Of a DNA stretch of 64,000 bases, positions 35,991 through 45,008 are shown in pieces. The DNA lies in the NCBI RefSeq assembly GCF_947260015.1, contig NZ_CAMYOM010000003.1, positions 1 to 64,000 on the forward strand, read 5' to 3'. Position numbers and translations under genes: made by a program. The notes beneath the pieces are model-generated. The model searched no databases and was not told the origin of the DNA. It saw nothing but the letters and a program-made list of their open reading frames with translations. Positions within the stretch are counted from its first letter, which is position 1. Each line of letters opens with the position of its first letter. Source of the stretch: an uncultured Eudoraea sp. (lineage in GTDB: Bacteria; Bacteroidota; Bacteroidia; Flavobacteriales; Flavobacteriaceae).

Positions 35991-36662
35991 TTACTTCTTG
36001 CTTTGCTGACTAACAAAATCCTTTAAATAATCCGGTTCAAAATAAGCGGTGTTTTCAAACTTATTCGCCCTAAATTTCATGTAGGACAGTTGACTCATTT
36101 CTTGGGCCGAAGGCACTGTGGAATCGTCAAATACAAAATTCGGGTGTTCCAATATTTCCCTGCATTTAACAGCTCCGCTTCCAATAATATATACCTTTCC
36201 CTGCGACGCAAATTGTGCAAATGAATTTGGTTTTATCTCCTCTATCCTGGTTTCCCTTATTCTGTCATAATTGGAATTATATACTGCAGAATACACTTCC
36301 AGGCGTCTTGCATCCAGAACAGGAATCACAACGCCATCCTTTATTTTAAGCTGAGATGCCATACTTTCTAAAGTGGAGATCCCAATAAGAGGAAGGTCTA
36401 AGGCAAAACAAAGTCCTTTTGCCGCAGAAACTCCTATCCGCAATCCGGTATAAGAACCCGGGCCTTTACTAACGGCTATCGCATCGAGATCATCAGTAGT
36501 GAGGGAAGCCTCCTTTAGAGCTTGCTTTATAAAAAAGTGTAAGTCTTCAGAATGGGAATAGGAAGCACTATTCTGTTCCCTTAATGAAATCGTGCGACCA
36601 TCTTTACCAATGCTTACAGAACAATTGGTTGTCGCAGTCTCAATATTTAAAATTATTGCCAT
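35991..36662 (-). CDS. tsaB: tRNA threonylcarbamoyladenosine biosynthesis protein TsaB
   Basis: A 223-residue cytoplasmic protein of the ASKHA fold that partners TsaD, TsaE and TsaC in making the t6A37 modification of tRNAs. The start at 36662 places MAIILNIETATTNCSVSI at the N-terminus, and the core SKGPGSYTGLRIGVSAAKGL is diagnostic. Length fits bacterial TsaB (about 230). A longer frame reaches 36704 but overlaps the consensus promoter, so the shorter start is chosen. It lies 33 bases after the TolC gene start side of the exporter operon's end and is transcribed in the same direction as, but independently of, that operon. Confidence 0.93.
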   Translation of the reverse strand: MAIILNIETATTNCSVSIGKDGRTISLREQNSASYSHSEDLHFFIKQALKEASLTTDDLDAIAVSKGPGSYTGLRIGVSAAKGLCFALDLPLIGISTLESMASQLKIKDGVVIPVLDARRLEVYSAVYNSNYDRIRETRIEEIKPNSFAQFASQGKVYIIGSGAVKCREILEHPNFVFDDSTVPSAQEMSQLSYMKFRANKFENTAYFEPDYLKDFVSQQSKK

Positions 36663-36672
36663 AACTGTGCAG

Positions 36673-36704
36673 CAAATATAAAAAGACCTGTTAGGTATAA
36701 ACAA
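36673..36704 (-). promoter_or_regulatory. Bacteroidota-type promoter of tsaB
   Basis: TTG (36704-36702) and TATATTTG (36680-36673) on the minus strand with a 21-base spacer. The box ends 10 bases before the ATG, implying a very short leader. Confidence 0.6.
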
Positions 36705-36737
36705 CTCAACAGGTCTAAACTAAAATATATTTTTTCT

Positions 36738-38078
36738 TTAATCAATTACTATAGGCAGTCCAAAGTAGAATTCCAGTACTTTAATTCTAAAAACATAGTC
36801 GTATTTAGTGCGTATCACTTCAGCCTCTGCATTGTCTACCCTGGCCTGTGCCTGACTATAATCAAATGAATTCAAAATACCAACATCAAATCTTTCTCTA
36901 GAGTATTCCAGAGCCAATGCCCTCGCTTCCCTTGTCTTAAGGGCGGCTTCATAGGCTTTTGAGCTATTAACTACATCCACATAGGCCTGGTTTATATTTG
37001 TTTCCAGATCCAATTTATTCTGCTCCAGGTCTAGTTCGGCCTTTTTGACATTAATTTGTGATCGTTTAATATTGTTTCTCGTACTCCAACCATTAAAGAC
37101 AGGTACACTAATTTGTGCCCCAAAAGCAATACCATCATTTATCCATAATTGATCTTTAAAAGGGATTACCTGCCCTGTTATTGGATCAAAAAACTGATCC
37201 GAGTAGCGAGTATTGTAGTTAAAAAATGCACTAAGTGTTGGATAAGATGCCCCTTTAGCCAGGGATAAATCTTTTTCAGCCAATTCCACATTGGTCTCAA
37301 AAAATTTGGTCTCATACCAGTAAGACATGGCTTTATCAAAAATAACCCTGGGTGAATTCTTCAATATGTCTGCAGCAGGCACCTCAAATTCTGCATCAGA
37401 AATATCAAAATTTTCGTAGTCTGTAATCTGAAGTAATTGGGCCAAATTAATACGTGATATGAGCACGTCGTTTTCGGCATTTATAATTTGTTGTTCACGG
37501 GTTGCTGCAGTGGCCTCTATTTCCAACAAGTCTCCTTTGGCGACGACACCTGACTCAACTAATTCCCTGGTTTTATTTAAATCCTGTTCAGTAACGGCAT
37601 ACAATGCTTTAGCAACTTTAGCCGCTTCCTTATTAGACAAAATACTTAAATAGTTTATGGCCACATTTAAACGTATATCATTTACCAGGTTATCCAAACG
37701 GTATTGATTTGCAATTGCGTTAAGTTTGGCCCGGTTAAGCCTGTGTATATTTCTAACTCCATCAAATAAAAGTACTGAGGAGGTAACACTTCCGGAAGAG
37801 GTTATTTGTGTCGTATTTACCGGTTGACTATTTGTTGGGTCAAACGAGAGACCAGTATTCCTTTGACCATTCAGCGCCCCATTTAAATCGGGAAGAAAGG
37901 CGCCAATGGCATCCGATTTGTCAATTGTAGCATTTTCCAGGTCCAACTCGAATTGCTGAATGGAGAGGTTATTTTCTACCGCGTAAGTAACGCATTCTTC
38001 AAGGGTCCATATCTTTTTCTGTGCCATTACCATTCCAATACAAAACAGGAATAACAGTGCTGTAACTTTAAATTTCAT
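36738..38078 (-). CDS. TolC-family outer-membrane efflux protein
   Basis: A 446-residue outer-membrane factor with signal peptide (to about VMAQ, 19) and two TolC-type repeats. LEECVTYAVENNLSIQQFE at 25-43 is the standard opening of OEP proteins, with long coiled-coil helices in both halves (for example LYAVTEQDLNKTRELVESGVVAKGDLLEIEATAATREQ, seen around 145-180). It provides the exit duct for the MacAB-like export system and is the last gene of the eight-gene operon, 50 bases after the second adaptor gene. Confidence 0.93.
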   Translation of the reverse strand: MKFKVTALLFLFCIGMVMAQKKIWTLEECVTYAVENNLSIQQFELDLENATIDKSDAIGAFLPDLNGALNGQRNTGLSFDPTNSQPVNTTQITSSGSVTSSVLLFDGVRNIHRLNRAKLNAIANQYRLDNLVNDIRLNVAINYLSILSNKEAAKVAKALYAVTEQDLNKTRELVESGVVAKGDLLEIEATAATREQQIINAENDVLISRINLAQLLQITDYENFDISDAEFEVPAADILKNSPRVIFDKAMSYWYETKFFETNVELAEKDLSLAKGASYPTLSAFFNYNTRYSDQFFDPITGQVIPFKDQLWINDGIAFGAQISVPVFNGWSTRNNIKRSQINVKKAELDLEQNKLDLETNINQAYVDVVNSSKAYEAALKTREARALALEYSRERFDVGILNSFDYSQAQARVDNAEAEVIRTKYDYVFRIKVLEFYFGLPIVID

Positions 38079-38128
38079 CTGTCGTTTTTTGATAATTATA
38101 ATTGATTGACTATTCGTATTTAGGTTAA

Positions 38129-39268
38129 TTAATCTTCTTCTTCACTTTCCTCCTCTTCGTCTTCACCTTTTTTAATCGGCTCGGTTTTATTCCAGACTTT
38201 TACTTCATCTTCTTCGGTTATGCCCGAGATAATTTCTACGTTAACCCCATCGGAAATTCCTATTTCAACTTCTCTGCGCTCAAATTTCTGATCACCAACG
38301 GCAACTTCCACATAGGGCTCATCTGTTTCCTTATCAAATTGCAGGAGTGCTTCGGGTATTACCATAACACTGTCTTTCTTCTCAAGAACCAGCGATGCAT
38401 TAGCACTATATCCCGCCCTGATCATAAAATCTCCTTCCACAACCACATCGCCTTCTATTTTGAATTGTACCGCACCTGACTCTTCTATTCCTTTTGGTGC
38501 GATGAACTTTAACTTTGCCTCAAATTTTTCATCTTCTATGGCTCCCAAACTAATTTCAAGTGGCATACCTAGCTCTAGTTTCCCTACTTCCCCTTCATCA
38601 ACCTTTCCTTCAAAAATCATCTTACCCAAATCGGCAATTGTAGCAATGGTTGTTCCATCGTTAAAGTTATTGCTCTGAATTACCTGATCTCCTTCCCTTA
38701 CCGGAATTTCCAACAATGTGCCGGCAACCGTCGCCCGAATGTTAGTATTCGCACTTGAAGAACCTCCGGCAGAGCCTCTTCTGATAATCTGATAATCTGC
38801 ACGGGCATTACCCAATTCCTGAGTGGCCTGATCATATCTTAATTGCAAGATGTTAAAGTCCTGGCTGGAAATAACCCCTTTATCAAATATGGCCTTATTC
38901 CGTTTATATTCAATTTCGGAATTACTTAATTCAATCTCTGCATTTCTTACTCTTCCACGGGCCTGATTCAAGGATTGCTCATTGGGTACCACTTTTATTA
39001 CGGCAATTAAATCGCCCGCCTTAACCTGAGCGCCTTCTTCCAGGTAAATGGTTTCAATAATTCCAGATATTTGAGGTTTGATCTCAATCTCATCCTCAGG
39101 GATTACTTTACCTGTTGCTACCGTTTTCTTCTCAATATTTGAAGTAAATGGTTTTTTTGTTTCGTATGTTATGGCTGATTTGCTATTGGATTTTATAAAA
39201 AAAGCAGCAGCCCACAATGCTCCGAGCCCTACAATCCCAATCAATACATATTTTACAATTTTATTCAT
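38129..39268 (-). CDS. Periplasmic adaptor (HlyD/MacA-like), second copy
   Basis: A 379-residue membrane-fusion protein with one N-terminal helix (5-25), a lipoyl-like half (IKPQISGIIETIYLEEGAQVKAGD, about 63-86), a coiled-coil hairpin (about 100-165), a beta-barrel domain and an acidic C-terminal tail (EEEESEEED). It bridges the ABC permeases in the inner membrane to the TolC protein. It is similar throughout to the adaptor at 42.6-43.7 kb, both sharing VATG-I-P--E--IKP-ISG and SNNFN-GTTIA-IAD. The acidic tail is specific to this copy. It follows the B-pair permeases and precedes tolC. Confidence 0.92.
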   Translation of the reverse strand: MNKIVKYVLIGIVGLGALWAAAFFIKSNSKSAITYETKKPFTSNIEKKTVATGKVIPEDEIEIKPQISGIIETIYLEEGAQVKAGDLIAVIKVVPNEQSLNQARGRVRNAEIELSNSEIEYKRNKAIFDKGVISSQDFNILQLRYDQATQELGNARADYQIIRRGSAGGSSSANTNIRATVAGTLLEIPVREGDQVIQSNNFNDGTTIATIADLGKMIFEGKVDEGEVGKLELGMPLEISLGAIEDEKFEAKLKFIAPKGIEESGAVQFKIEGDVVVEGDFMIRAGYSANASLVLEKKDSVMVIPEALLQFDKETDEPYVEVAVGDQKFERREVEIGISDGVNVEIISGITEEDEVKVWNKTEPIKKGEDEEEESEEED

Positions 39269-39304
39269 CTTAATCTAATGTGTTAGTTATAGTTAATGGT
39301 TTTT

Positions 39305-40576
39305 TTATTCTTCTCTTAAAGCATCTATGGGCTTAATACTCACAGCCCGCTGTGCAGGAATTGAACCTATTAGAGTTCCCAATATTATCATTATGGCTAA
39401 AGCTCCAAGTACATATGGTATAGGAACTGTTGGATTCGTATATGGAAAATTAATATCCTTGGTGAGGTTATTGATCAAACTTAAAACCCCTGCCCCAAGT
39501 ATAATACCTATAACCCCGGCAATCATAGTAAGAAATACAGATTCCAAAATAATCAAAGAACGCACTTCCCTTGGTGTTGCGCCTAAAGCCCGGCGAATTC
39601 CTAATTCCTTGGTACGCTCTTTAACAGATATTAGCAGGATATTACCAATTCCAATTACTCCTGCCAAGATGGTGGCAATTCCAACAATTAAGGATAAAAA
39701 GGTTATCCCGTCGGCAAAGCCCATAATCTTATTAAATATTTCTCCAAGATTAAAGGCCCCAAATGCACGCTCATCTTCCGGGTGAACTTTATGAATACTT
39801 CGTAAAACAGCTTTAATATCTTTTTCCACCTGAACAACATCGGCATCGTCATATGCCGCTATTGTGAAAAACTGAGAATCATCCCCTGTATTATACAGTT
39901 TTTTGAAAGTTGTAAAGGGAATAAAGATATCTCCGTCTGTGCCAAATGGCGTAGTCTGTGTAAATTTATGTACCCCAACTACCTGAAAATAAATATTTTC
40001 AACCCTTATATAACCGCCTATAGGATCCTCCTCTTTATCAAATAACTCTTGCTGGGTGCGATCACCAATAACACAAACTTTTCTCGCCTGAGCGATGTCT
40101 TCATCATTTATAAATCTTCCGTTGTCATAAATTTTTTGCGTAGCAATCTTCGCTATTTCGGGAAAATAGCCATATACCGCATAGCTATTGGATTTAATTC
40201 CCCTTACTGTTAAAGCGGATGCTCCTCCAAATGCTCCTTTTGTATTTACCGGTGCTATATATTGTATTTCAGGAATTCGGTTTTTCAAGACAATAGCATC
40301 TTGGACTTTTAGTCGCAACTGCCTACCAGTTTTAAACCCGGCATAAGGTATACTCGTACTTTGAGACCAGGCCCAGATACTATTTTTGGCAACAGTTTCG
40401 AAGTTTTTTTCAAATCCGTTATCCATTCCTTTTGCGGCCCCAGCCAGAGCGATATAGATAAAAATTCCCCATAGCACTCCTATAACAGTAATTATAGTCC
40501 TGGTTTTATTCTTTCCGATAGATCCGAAAATTTCCTGCCAGGTATTTTTATCAAATAGAAAACGAATACTATTCAT
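39305..40576 (-). CDS. MacB-type ABC permease B2
   Basis: A 423-residue permease with the MacB/FtsX layout: a first membrane helix (about 28-50), a periplasmic MacB_PCD domain (about 55-285) and three C-terminal helices (about 300-325, 350-380, 390-410) enclosing [21 protein letters not shown], the coupling segment for the ATPase, and ending [13 protein letters not shown]. It overlaps permease B1 by 8 bases. Its closest relative in the window is the A2 permease at 43.7-45.0 kb. Unlike E. coli MacB it has no fused ATPase, so it must use the separate ATPase encoded two genes upstream. Confidence 0.92.
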   Translation of the reverse strand: [423 protein letters not shown]

Positions 40577-41801
40577 CTTGTAAAGCTATTATAGGTTTAA
40601 TACGGCCTGCCCTTTTAGCCGGAATATAGCCCGCAATTGCACCAAAAATTATCAAAAGTAGGGTTGCAGAAATAGCCACACCCGTATTAATAAATGGATT
40701 GGTGATAAAATAGTCTTCCGCCAAACTCTCTCCTAAGGAACTAAGGAGTGCAATTCCAATTAGCATTCCCGTAAAGCCTGATATGGTTGTAATAAAAACC
40801 GACTCCAATAAAATAGTGCTGATAACTGCTTTTGGAGTGGCACCCAAAGCTTTTCGTATGCCCAGTTCTTTAGTACGTTCCTTAACGACAAAGACCATGA
40901 TATTGCTTATACCTATGATACCTGCAATTATGGTCCCAAAAGCTACAAAAGCTACTATAATTTGCAGTACCCTTGCAAATTGTTGATTTTGCTGTAATTG
41001 ATCTGCAACGTTTCTGATGAAAATTCCATTTTGATCTTCCGGGTTTATGAATTTCTTGTCTTTAAAGAACTTATCCAAACTACGTTCGAAGGCCATGGCT
41101 CCCATATATCCCATTTCAGGTTTAAAGGCCACAACCATCTGGTCTATTTTATCTGTGTTTTTTTCAATTAGTTGAAGCGTCCTATAAGGAATATAAATTC
41201 CTCGTTCTTCCCTGTCACCTCCATCGTCCTGAAAAACGCCAATGACTTTAAAAACACTTCCACCAACATCCAAATATTTACCTATCGCATTTTTAGATCC
41301 AAATAAGTCCTGTTCCACTAAACGTCCAATCACTGCATACTTTGTCTTGTTCTTAATATCCTCCACATTTAAGTACCGGCCTTTCATGATAATTGTCTTC
41401 TCAGCAAATTGGTAGCCCCAATCTACCCCGGTAATATTATAATTGTCAGATTCTTCCTTGAATTTTACCAATTTGTTTCTTGTAATTCTGGGGGTTACAT
41501 ATTCAAGAAACATTGGGAAATTTTTTTTAATGTCGGCTAGGTCGCTATTTTCAAATTCAATTCGCCTCGATGATTTATACCCTTTATATGGGAGTGTCGT
41601 TTTTCCGGGAAATAAATAGAGTACATTGGTGGCGTCTTCCTGGAAAAATTTGTCAAAAGTGTTAATCAGGCCGTTTCCCAGACCAAAAAGAGAAACAAAA
41701 ATTAAAATCCCCAGGGCTACTGTAAAACCTGAAAGGAAGGTCCTAAGTTTATTTTTTTGAATAGTTTCAAATATCTCGTTCCAGGTGTCCCGGCTAAACA
41801 T
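40569..41801 (-). CDS. MacB-type ABC permease B1
   Basis: A 410-residue permease with the same architecture as its partner: first helix (about 20-44), periplasmic domain (about 45-280), and three C-terminal helices with [21 protein letters not shown] and the ending [13 protein letters not shown]. The start [23 protein letters not shown] resembles that of permease A1 ([23 protein letters not shown]), so B1 and A1 are paralogues. It overlaps the ATPase gene by 8 bases and permease B2 by 8 bases, indicating coupled translation of ATPase, B1 and B2. Confidence 0.92.
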   Translation of the reverse strand: [410 protein letters not shown]

Positions 41802-42495
41802 ACGCTGATGCCTTAATCTGTTTTACTTTTTCGTCTTTCATTATAACTCCATCCTTCAGATATACGATCCTTTTACACATATGCGCAATATCATCTTCAT
41901 GGGTTACTACCAAAATGGTATTTCCCTGATCGTTAATTTTCTGAATTAGGTCCATGACTTCATAAGATGTAGTACTGTCCAACGCTCCGGTAAGCTCATC
42001 GGCCAGTAAGACTTTGGGTTCAGCAACCATGGCGCGGGCAATTGCTACCCGCTGTTTTTGACCCCCTGAAAGTTCACTTGGCAAATGGTGCGACCATTCC
42101 TTTAACCCCACTTGCTCCAAATAGTTCATCGCTTTCGCCTGCCGTTCCTTTCGGGGAACTCGCTGATAATAAAGGGGTAAAGCCACATTCTCAAGTGCGC
42201 TTTTATAATTTATAAGATTAAAAGATTGAAAAATAAAGCCCAAAAATTTATTCCTGTAATTGGCAGCTTTAGTCTCATTAAGATTTTTTATAGGGACACC
42301 ATCCAAGGTGTATTCACCAGAATCAGCTACATCCAACATCCCAAGAATATTCAACAAGGTAGATTTTCCAGAACCGGATGAGCCCATAATTGCAACCAAT
42401 TCGCCTTCTTTAACAGAAAAATTTATTCCTTTTAAAACATGCAGGACATTGCTGCCCATCTTATAGGATTTGTGTAAATCTTTTATTTCAATCAT
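41794..42495 (-). CDS. ABC transporter ATPase of the MacB/LolD type
   Basis: A 233-residue ATP-binding subunit. Walker A is GSSGSGKST (38-46), the signature LSGGQKQRVAIARAM starts at 142, and Walker B is VLLADE (162-167). The segment after Walker B reads ELTGALD rather than the usual EPTGALD. It is the only ATPase in an operon with four permeases, so it probably energises both permease pairs. Typical mechanism for this type is mechanotransmission driving periplasmic or outer-membrane steps rather than classical transport across the inner membrane. Confidence 0.94.
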   Translation of the reverse strand: MIEIKDLHKSYKMGSNVLHVLKGINFSVKEGELVAIMGSSGSGKSTLLNILGMLDVADSGEYTLDGVPIKNLNETKAANYRNKFLGFIFQSFNLINYKSALENVALPLYYQRVPRKERQAKAMNYLEQVGLKEWSHHLPSELSGGQKQRVAIARAMVAEPKVLLADELTGALDSTTSYEVMDLIQKINDQGNTILVVTHEDDIAHMCKRIVYLKDGVIMKDEKVKQIKASAYV

Positions 42496-42591
42496 GGTTA
42501 GTGTCTTAAGTTATAATAATTCAAATCCGTTAATAGGACAGGTAAGTTGTAAAAATGTTACAAATAATCTTCCAAATATTTTGTTAAAAAG

Positions 42592-43704
42592 CTATCCTTC
42601 AAATTCATCGGGTTTCACCTCATTCCATACTTTTATCTCATCTTCTTTTTCCAATCCAGACTTCACTTCTACATAAATTCCATCACTAATTCCCAATTCT
42701 ATGTCTCTTCTTTCGAATTGCTGTTCCCCGGTAGCAATTTCCAGAAATGGTTTTTTGGTTTCCGGGTCAAATTGGACCAGCGCTTCTTTTATAGAAAGAA
42801 CACTATCTGCTCTACCCAGTATTATTGATGCATTTGCACTTAGACCCGCCCTAATAAATACTGAATCCTGTTTCTTTAAGGTTCCTTTAATTTCAAATTG
42901 AATAGCTCCATTTTCCTCATTCCCCTTTGGAGCTATATAATCCAAAATAGCGTCAAAAGTTACATTTTCAAGTGCTCCAACAGTAATTTCCAATGGCAGG
43001 TTTTCCTTTATCTTTCCCACCTCAGATTCATCTACCTTTCCTTCAAAAATCATCTTATTTACGTCAGCAATAGCTGCAATAGTGGTTCCCTCATTAAAAT
43101 TATTGCTTTCAATAATCTGATTACCTACTTCTACAGGTACTTCCAAAACCATTCCGGTAACAGTAGACCTTATCAAGGTGTTTGCGGCATTACCATAACC
43201 TTTGGTAGTTCCTGTTTTAACGATATCATATCTTTTATTTGACGCACTATAGGCTTGTTTAGCCTGGTCAAAACTTAGCTGTGCTCTTTCCAGATCAACT
43301 TTTGAGATTACCCCTTTGTTAAAAAGACTACTTTGCCTATCAAAATTTCGCCTTTCGTTATCCAATGAAATTTTAGCCTCATCAATACTATTTTTAGCAT
43401 CATTAAGTGCATTAAGGTTTGGCACAACTTTTATTTTTGCCAGTAAGTCACCAGATTTTACGAAATCTCCCCCCTCGACAAATATTTCCTCAATAACGCC
43501 CGAAATATTGGGTTTTATCAGGACTTCTTCTAATGGTAATATGCTGCCGGTAGCCACTGTTTTTTTGATAATGGTCTGGGTAGAAGGTTTTTCGGTTTCG
43601 TATACAATTGGATCTTGTTCATTCTTTTGATAGAGGTAATACATAGAACCTCCGAAAGCCAAAAAAATGGCTATTAGAATGATAATCGTTACTGATTTTT
43701 TCAT
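42592..43704 (-). CDS. Periplasmic adaptor (HlyD/MacA-like), first copy
   Basis: A 370-residue membrane-fusion protein with an N-terminal helix (5-24), a lipoyl-like half (IKPNISGVIEEIFVEGGDFVKSGD), a coiled-coil hairpin (about 95-160), and beta domains; it ends EIKVWNEVKPDEFEG without the acidic tail of the second copy. It sits between the A-pair permeases (32 bases upstream) and the ATPase (96 bases downstream). It presumably connects the A1/A2 permeases to the TolC protein at the operon end. Confidence 0.92.
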   Translation of the reverse strand: MKKSVTIIILIAIFLAFGGSMYYLYQKNEQDPIVYETEKPSTQTIIKKTVATGSILPLEEVLIKPNISGVIEEIFVEGGDFVKSGDLLAKIKVVPNLNALNDAKNSIDEAKISLDNERRNFDRQSSLFNKGVISKVDLERAQLSFDQAKQAYSASNKRYDIVKTGTTKGYGNAANTLIRSTVTGMVLEVPVEVGNQIIESNNFNEGTTIAAIADVNKMIFEGKVDESEVGKIKENLPLEITVGALENVTFDAILDYIAPKGNEENGAIQFEIKGTLKKQDSVFIRAGLSANASIILGRADSVLSIKEALVQFDPETKKPFLEIATGEQQFERRDIELGISDGIYVEVKSGLEKEDEIKVWNEVKPDEFEG

Positions 43705-43736
43705 TTTTTATAGTTTAAATGATTGATGTTTCAAAT

Positions 43737-44996
43737 TTATTCTGTTCTTAAAGCATCTATTGGCTTTACTTTTATAGCACTTTGAGCTGGAATAAAACCT
43801 GCAAGTAATCCTGACAATATCAGAATGAATAGGGCCACAGTAACTACTCCTAAGCTGACGCTGGGATTTAAAAACATATCCACAGGGCCATTAGCATCTA
43901 ATAAGGCATTAACACCATAAATAAATAAAGCTCCAATAATAATTCCCGCCATACCGGATATAATTGTAAGAAAAATTGACTCCAAAAGAATCTGCTTTTT
44001 AATAGACCAGGGATCCTCACCTAATGCCCTGCGTATTCCTATTTCCTTGGTCCTTTCCTTAACCACAATCAACATAATATTACTCACTCCGATAATTCCG
44101 GATAATAAGACTAAAATTCCCACGAAATAAGCGATAAAACTCATTGCTCCGAATAAGCTTTCTACTCTGTTATACTGTTCATATAGATCAAAATAACCAA
44201 CTGCCCTTGTATCTTCAGGATTTATTTTGTGTTTGGTTTTCATTAAATTAACAATATCTTCTTTTAAACTGGAAATTGAGGTTCCATCGTGGGCTGTAAT
44301 AGCCATCCAACCCACGTCATTTCCCATATTAAATGCCTGTGAAAAAGAAGTAAAGGGTACATATATTTCTTTTTGGCCCTCTTCCCCATCACCATCACTA
44401 CTCTTCTTCTTATAGGTACCCACTACCATAAAATTTACCCCCTGAATCTTAATATAACTTCCCATTATTGCCTCACCTTTATCATAAAGTTCATTTCTAA
44501 CTCCGGCTCCAATAATTGCTATTTTCCGTTTTTCCCTTATATCATTCTGATTTATAAAACGTCCTTCTGTAATGGTCATGGGATCCTGGTTGATTATCTC
44601 AGGATAGTCTCCATATACGTTATATGCTCCGGTATTTAAACCTCTTACCACATTATTGTCATTCCCGAAGCCCCCTAATTGATTTCTGGGTGATATAAAC
44701 CGCAGATTGGGAATATTATCACTTATGCTCTTTACATCTTCTACTTTAAATCGAAATCTTCTTCCAATTGGTAAGCCCATGTGCGCTTTTGTTGTACTGC
44801 GTGTCCACATAAACATGGTATTTGTAGCAATATCTCCAAAATCAGCTTTTATACCATTTTCCAGGCCTTTTCCTGCAGAAAGTAAAATAATTAATATTAG
44901 TATGCCCCAGAAAACGCCAAAAGCGGTAAGCAGAGTTCTGAACCAATTAGTGGTCAGTACTTCTAAAATTTCTTTCCAACGATCTCTATTAAACAT
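43737..44996 (-). CDS. MacB-type ABC permease A2
   Basis: A 419-residue permease: first helix (about 20-44), MacB_PCD periplasmic domain (about 48-275), three C-terminal helices with [21 protein letters not shown] and ending [14 protein letters not shown]. The periplasmic part contains [15 protein letters not shown], a charged loop absent from B2. Sequence similarity to B2 is clear in the N-terminal 90 residues (for example ..[15 protein letters not shown] versus ..[15 protein letters not shown]). It is cotranscribed with A1, 12 bases downstream of that gene. Confidence 0.92.
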   Translation of the reverse strand: [419 protein letters not shown]

Positions 44997-45008
44997 ATGC
45001 TCAATATA

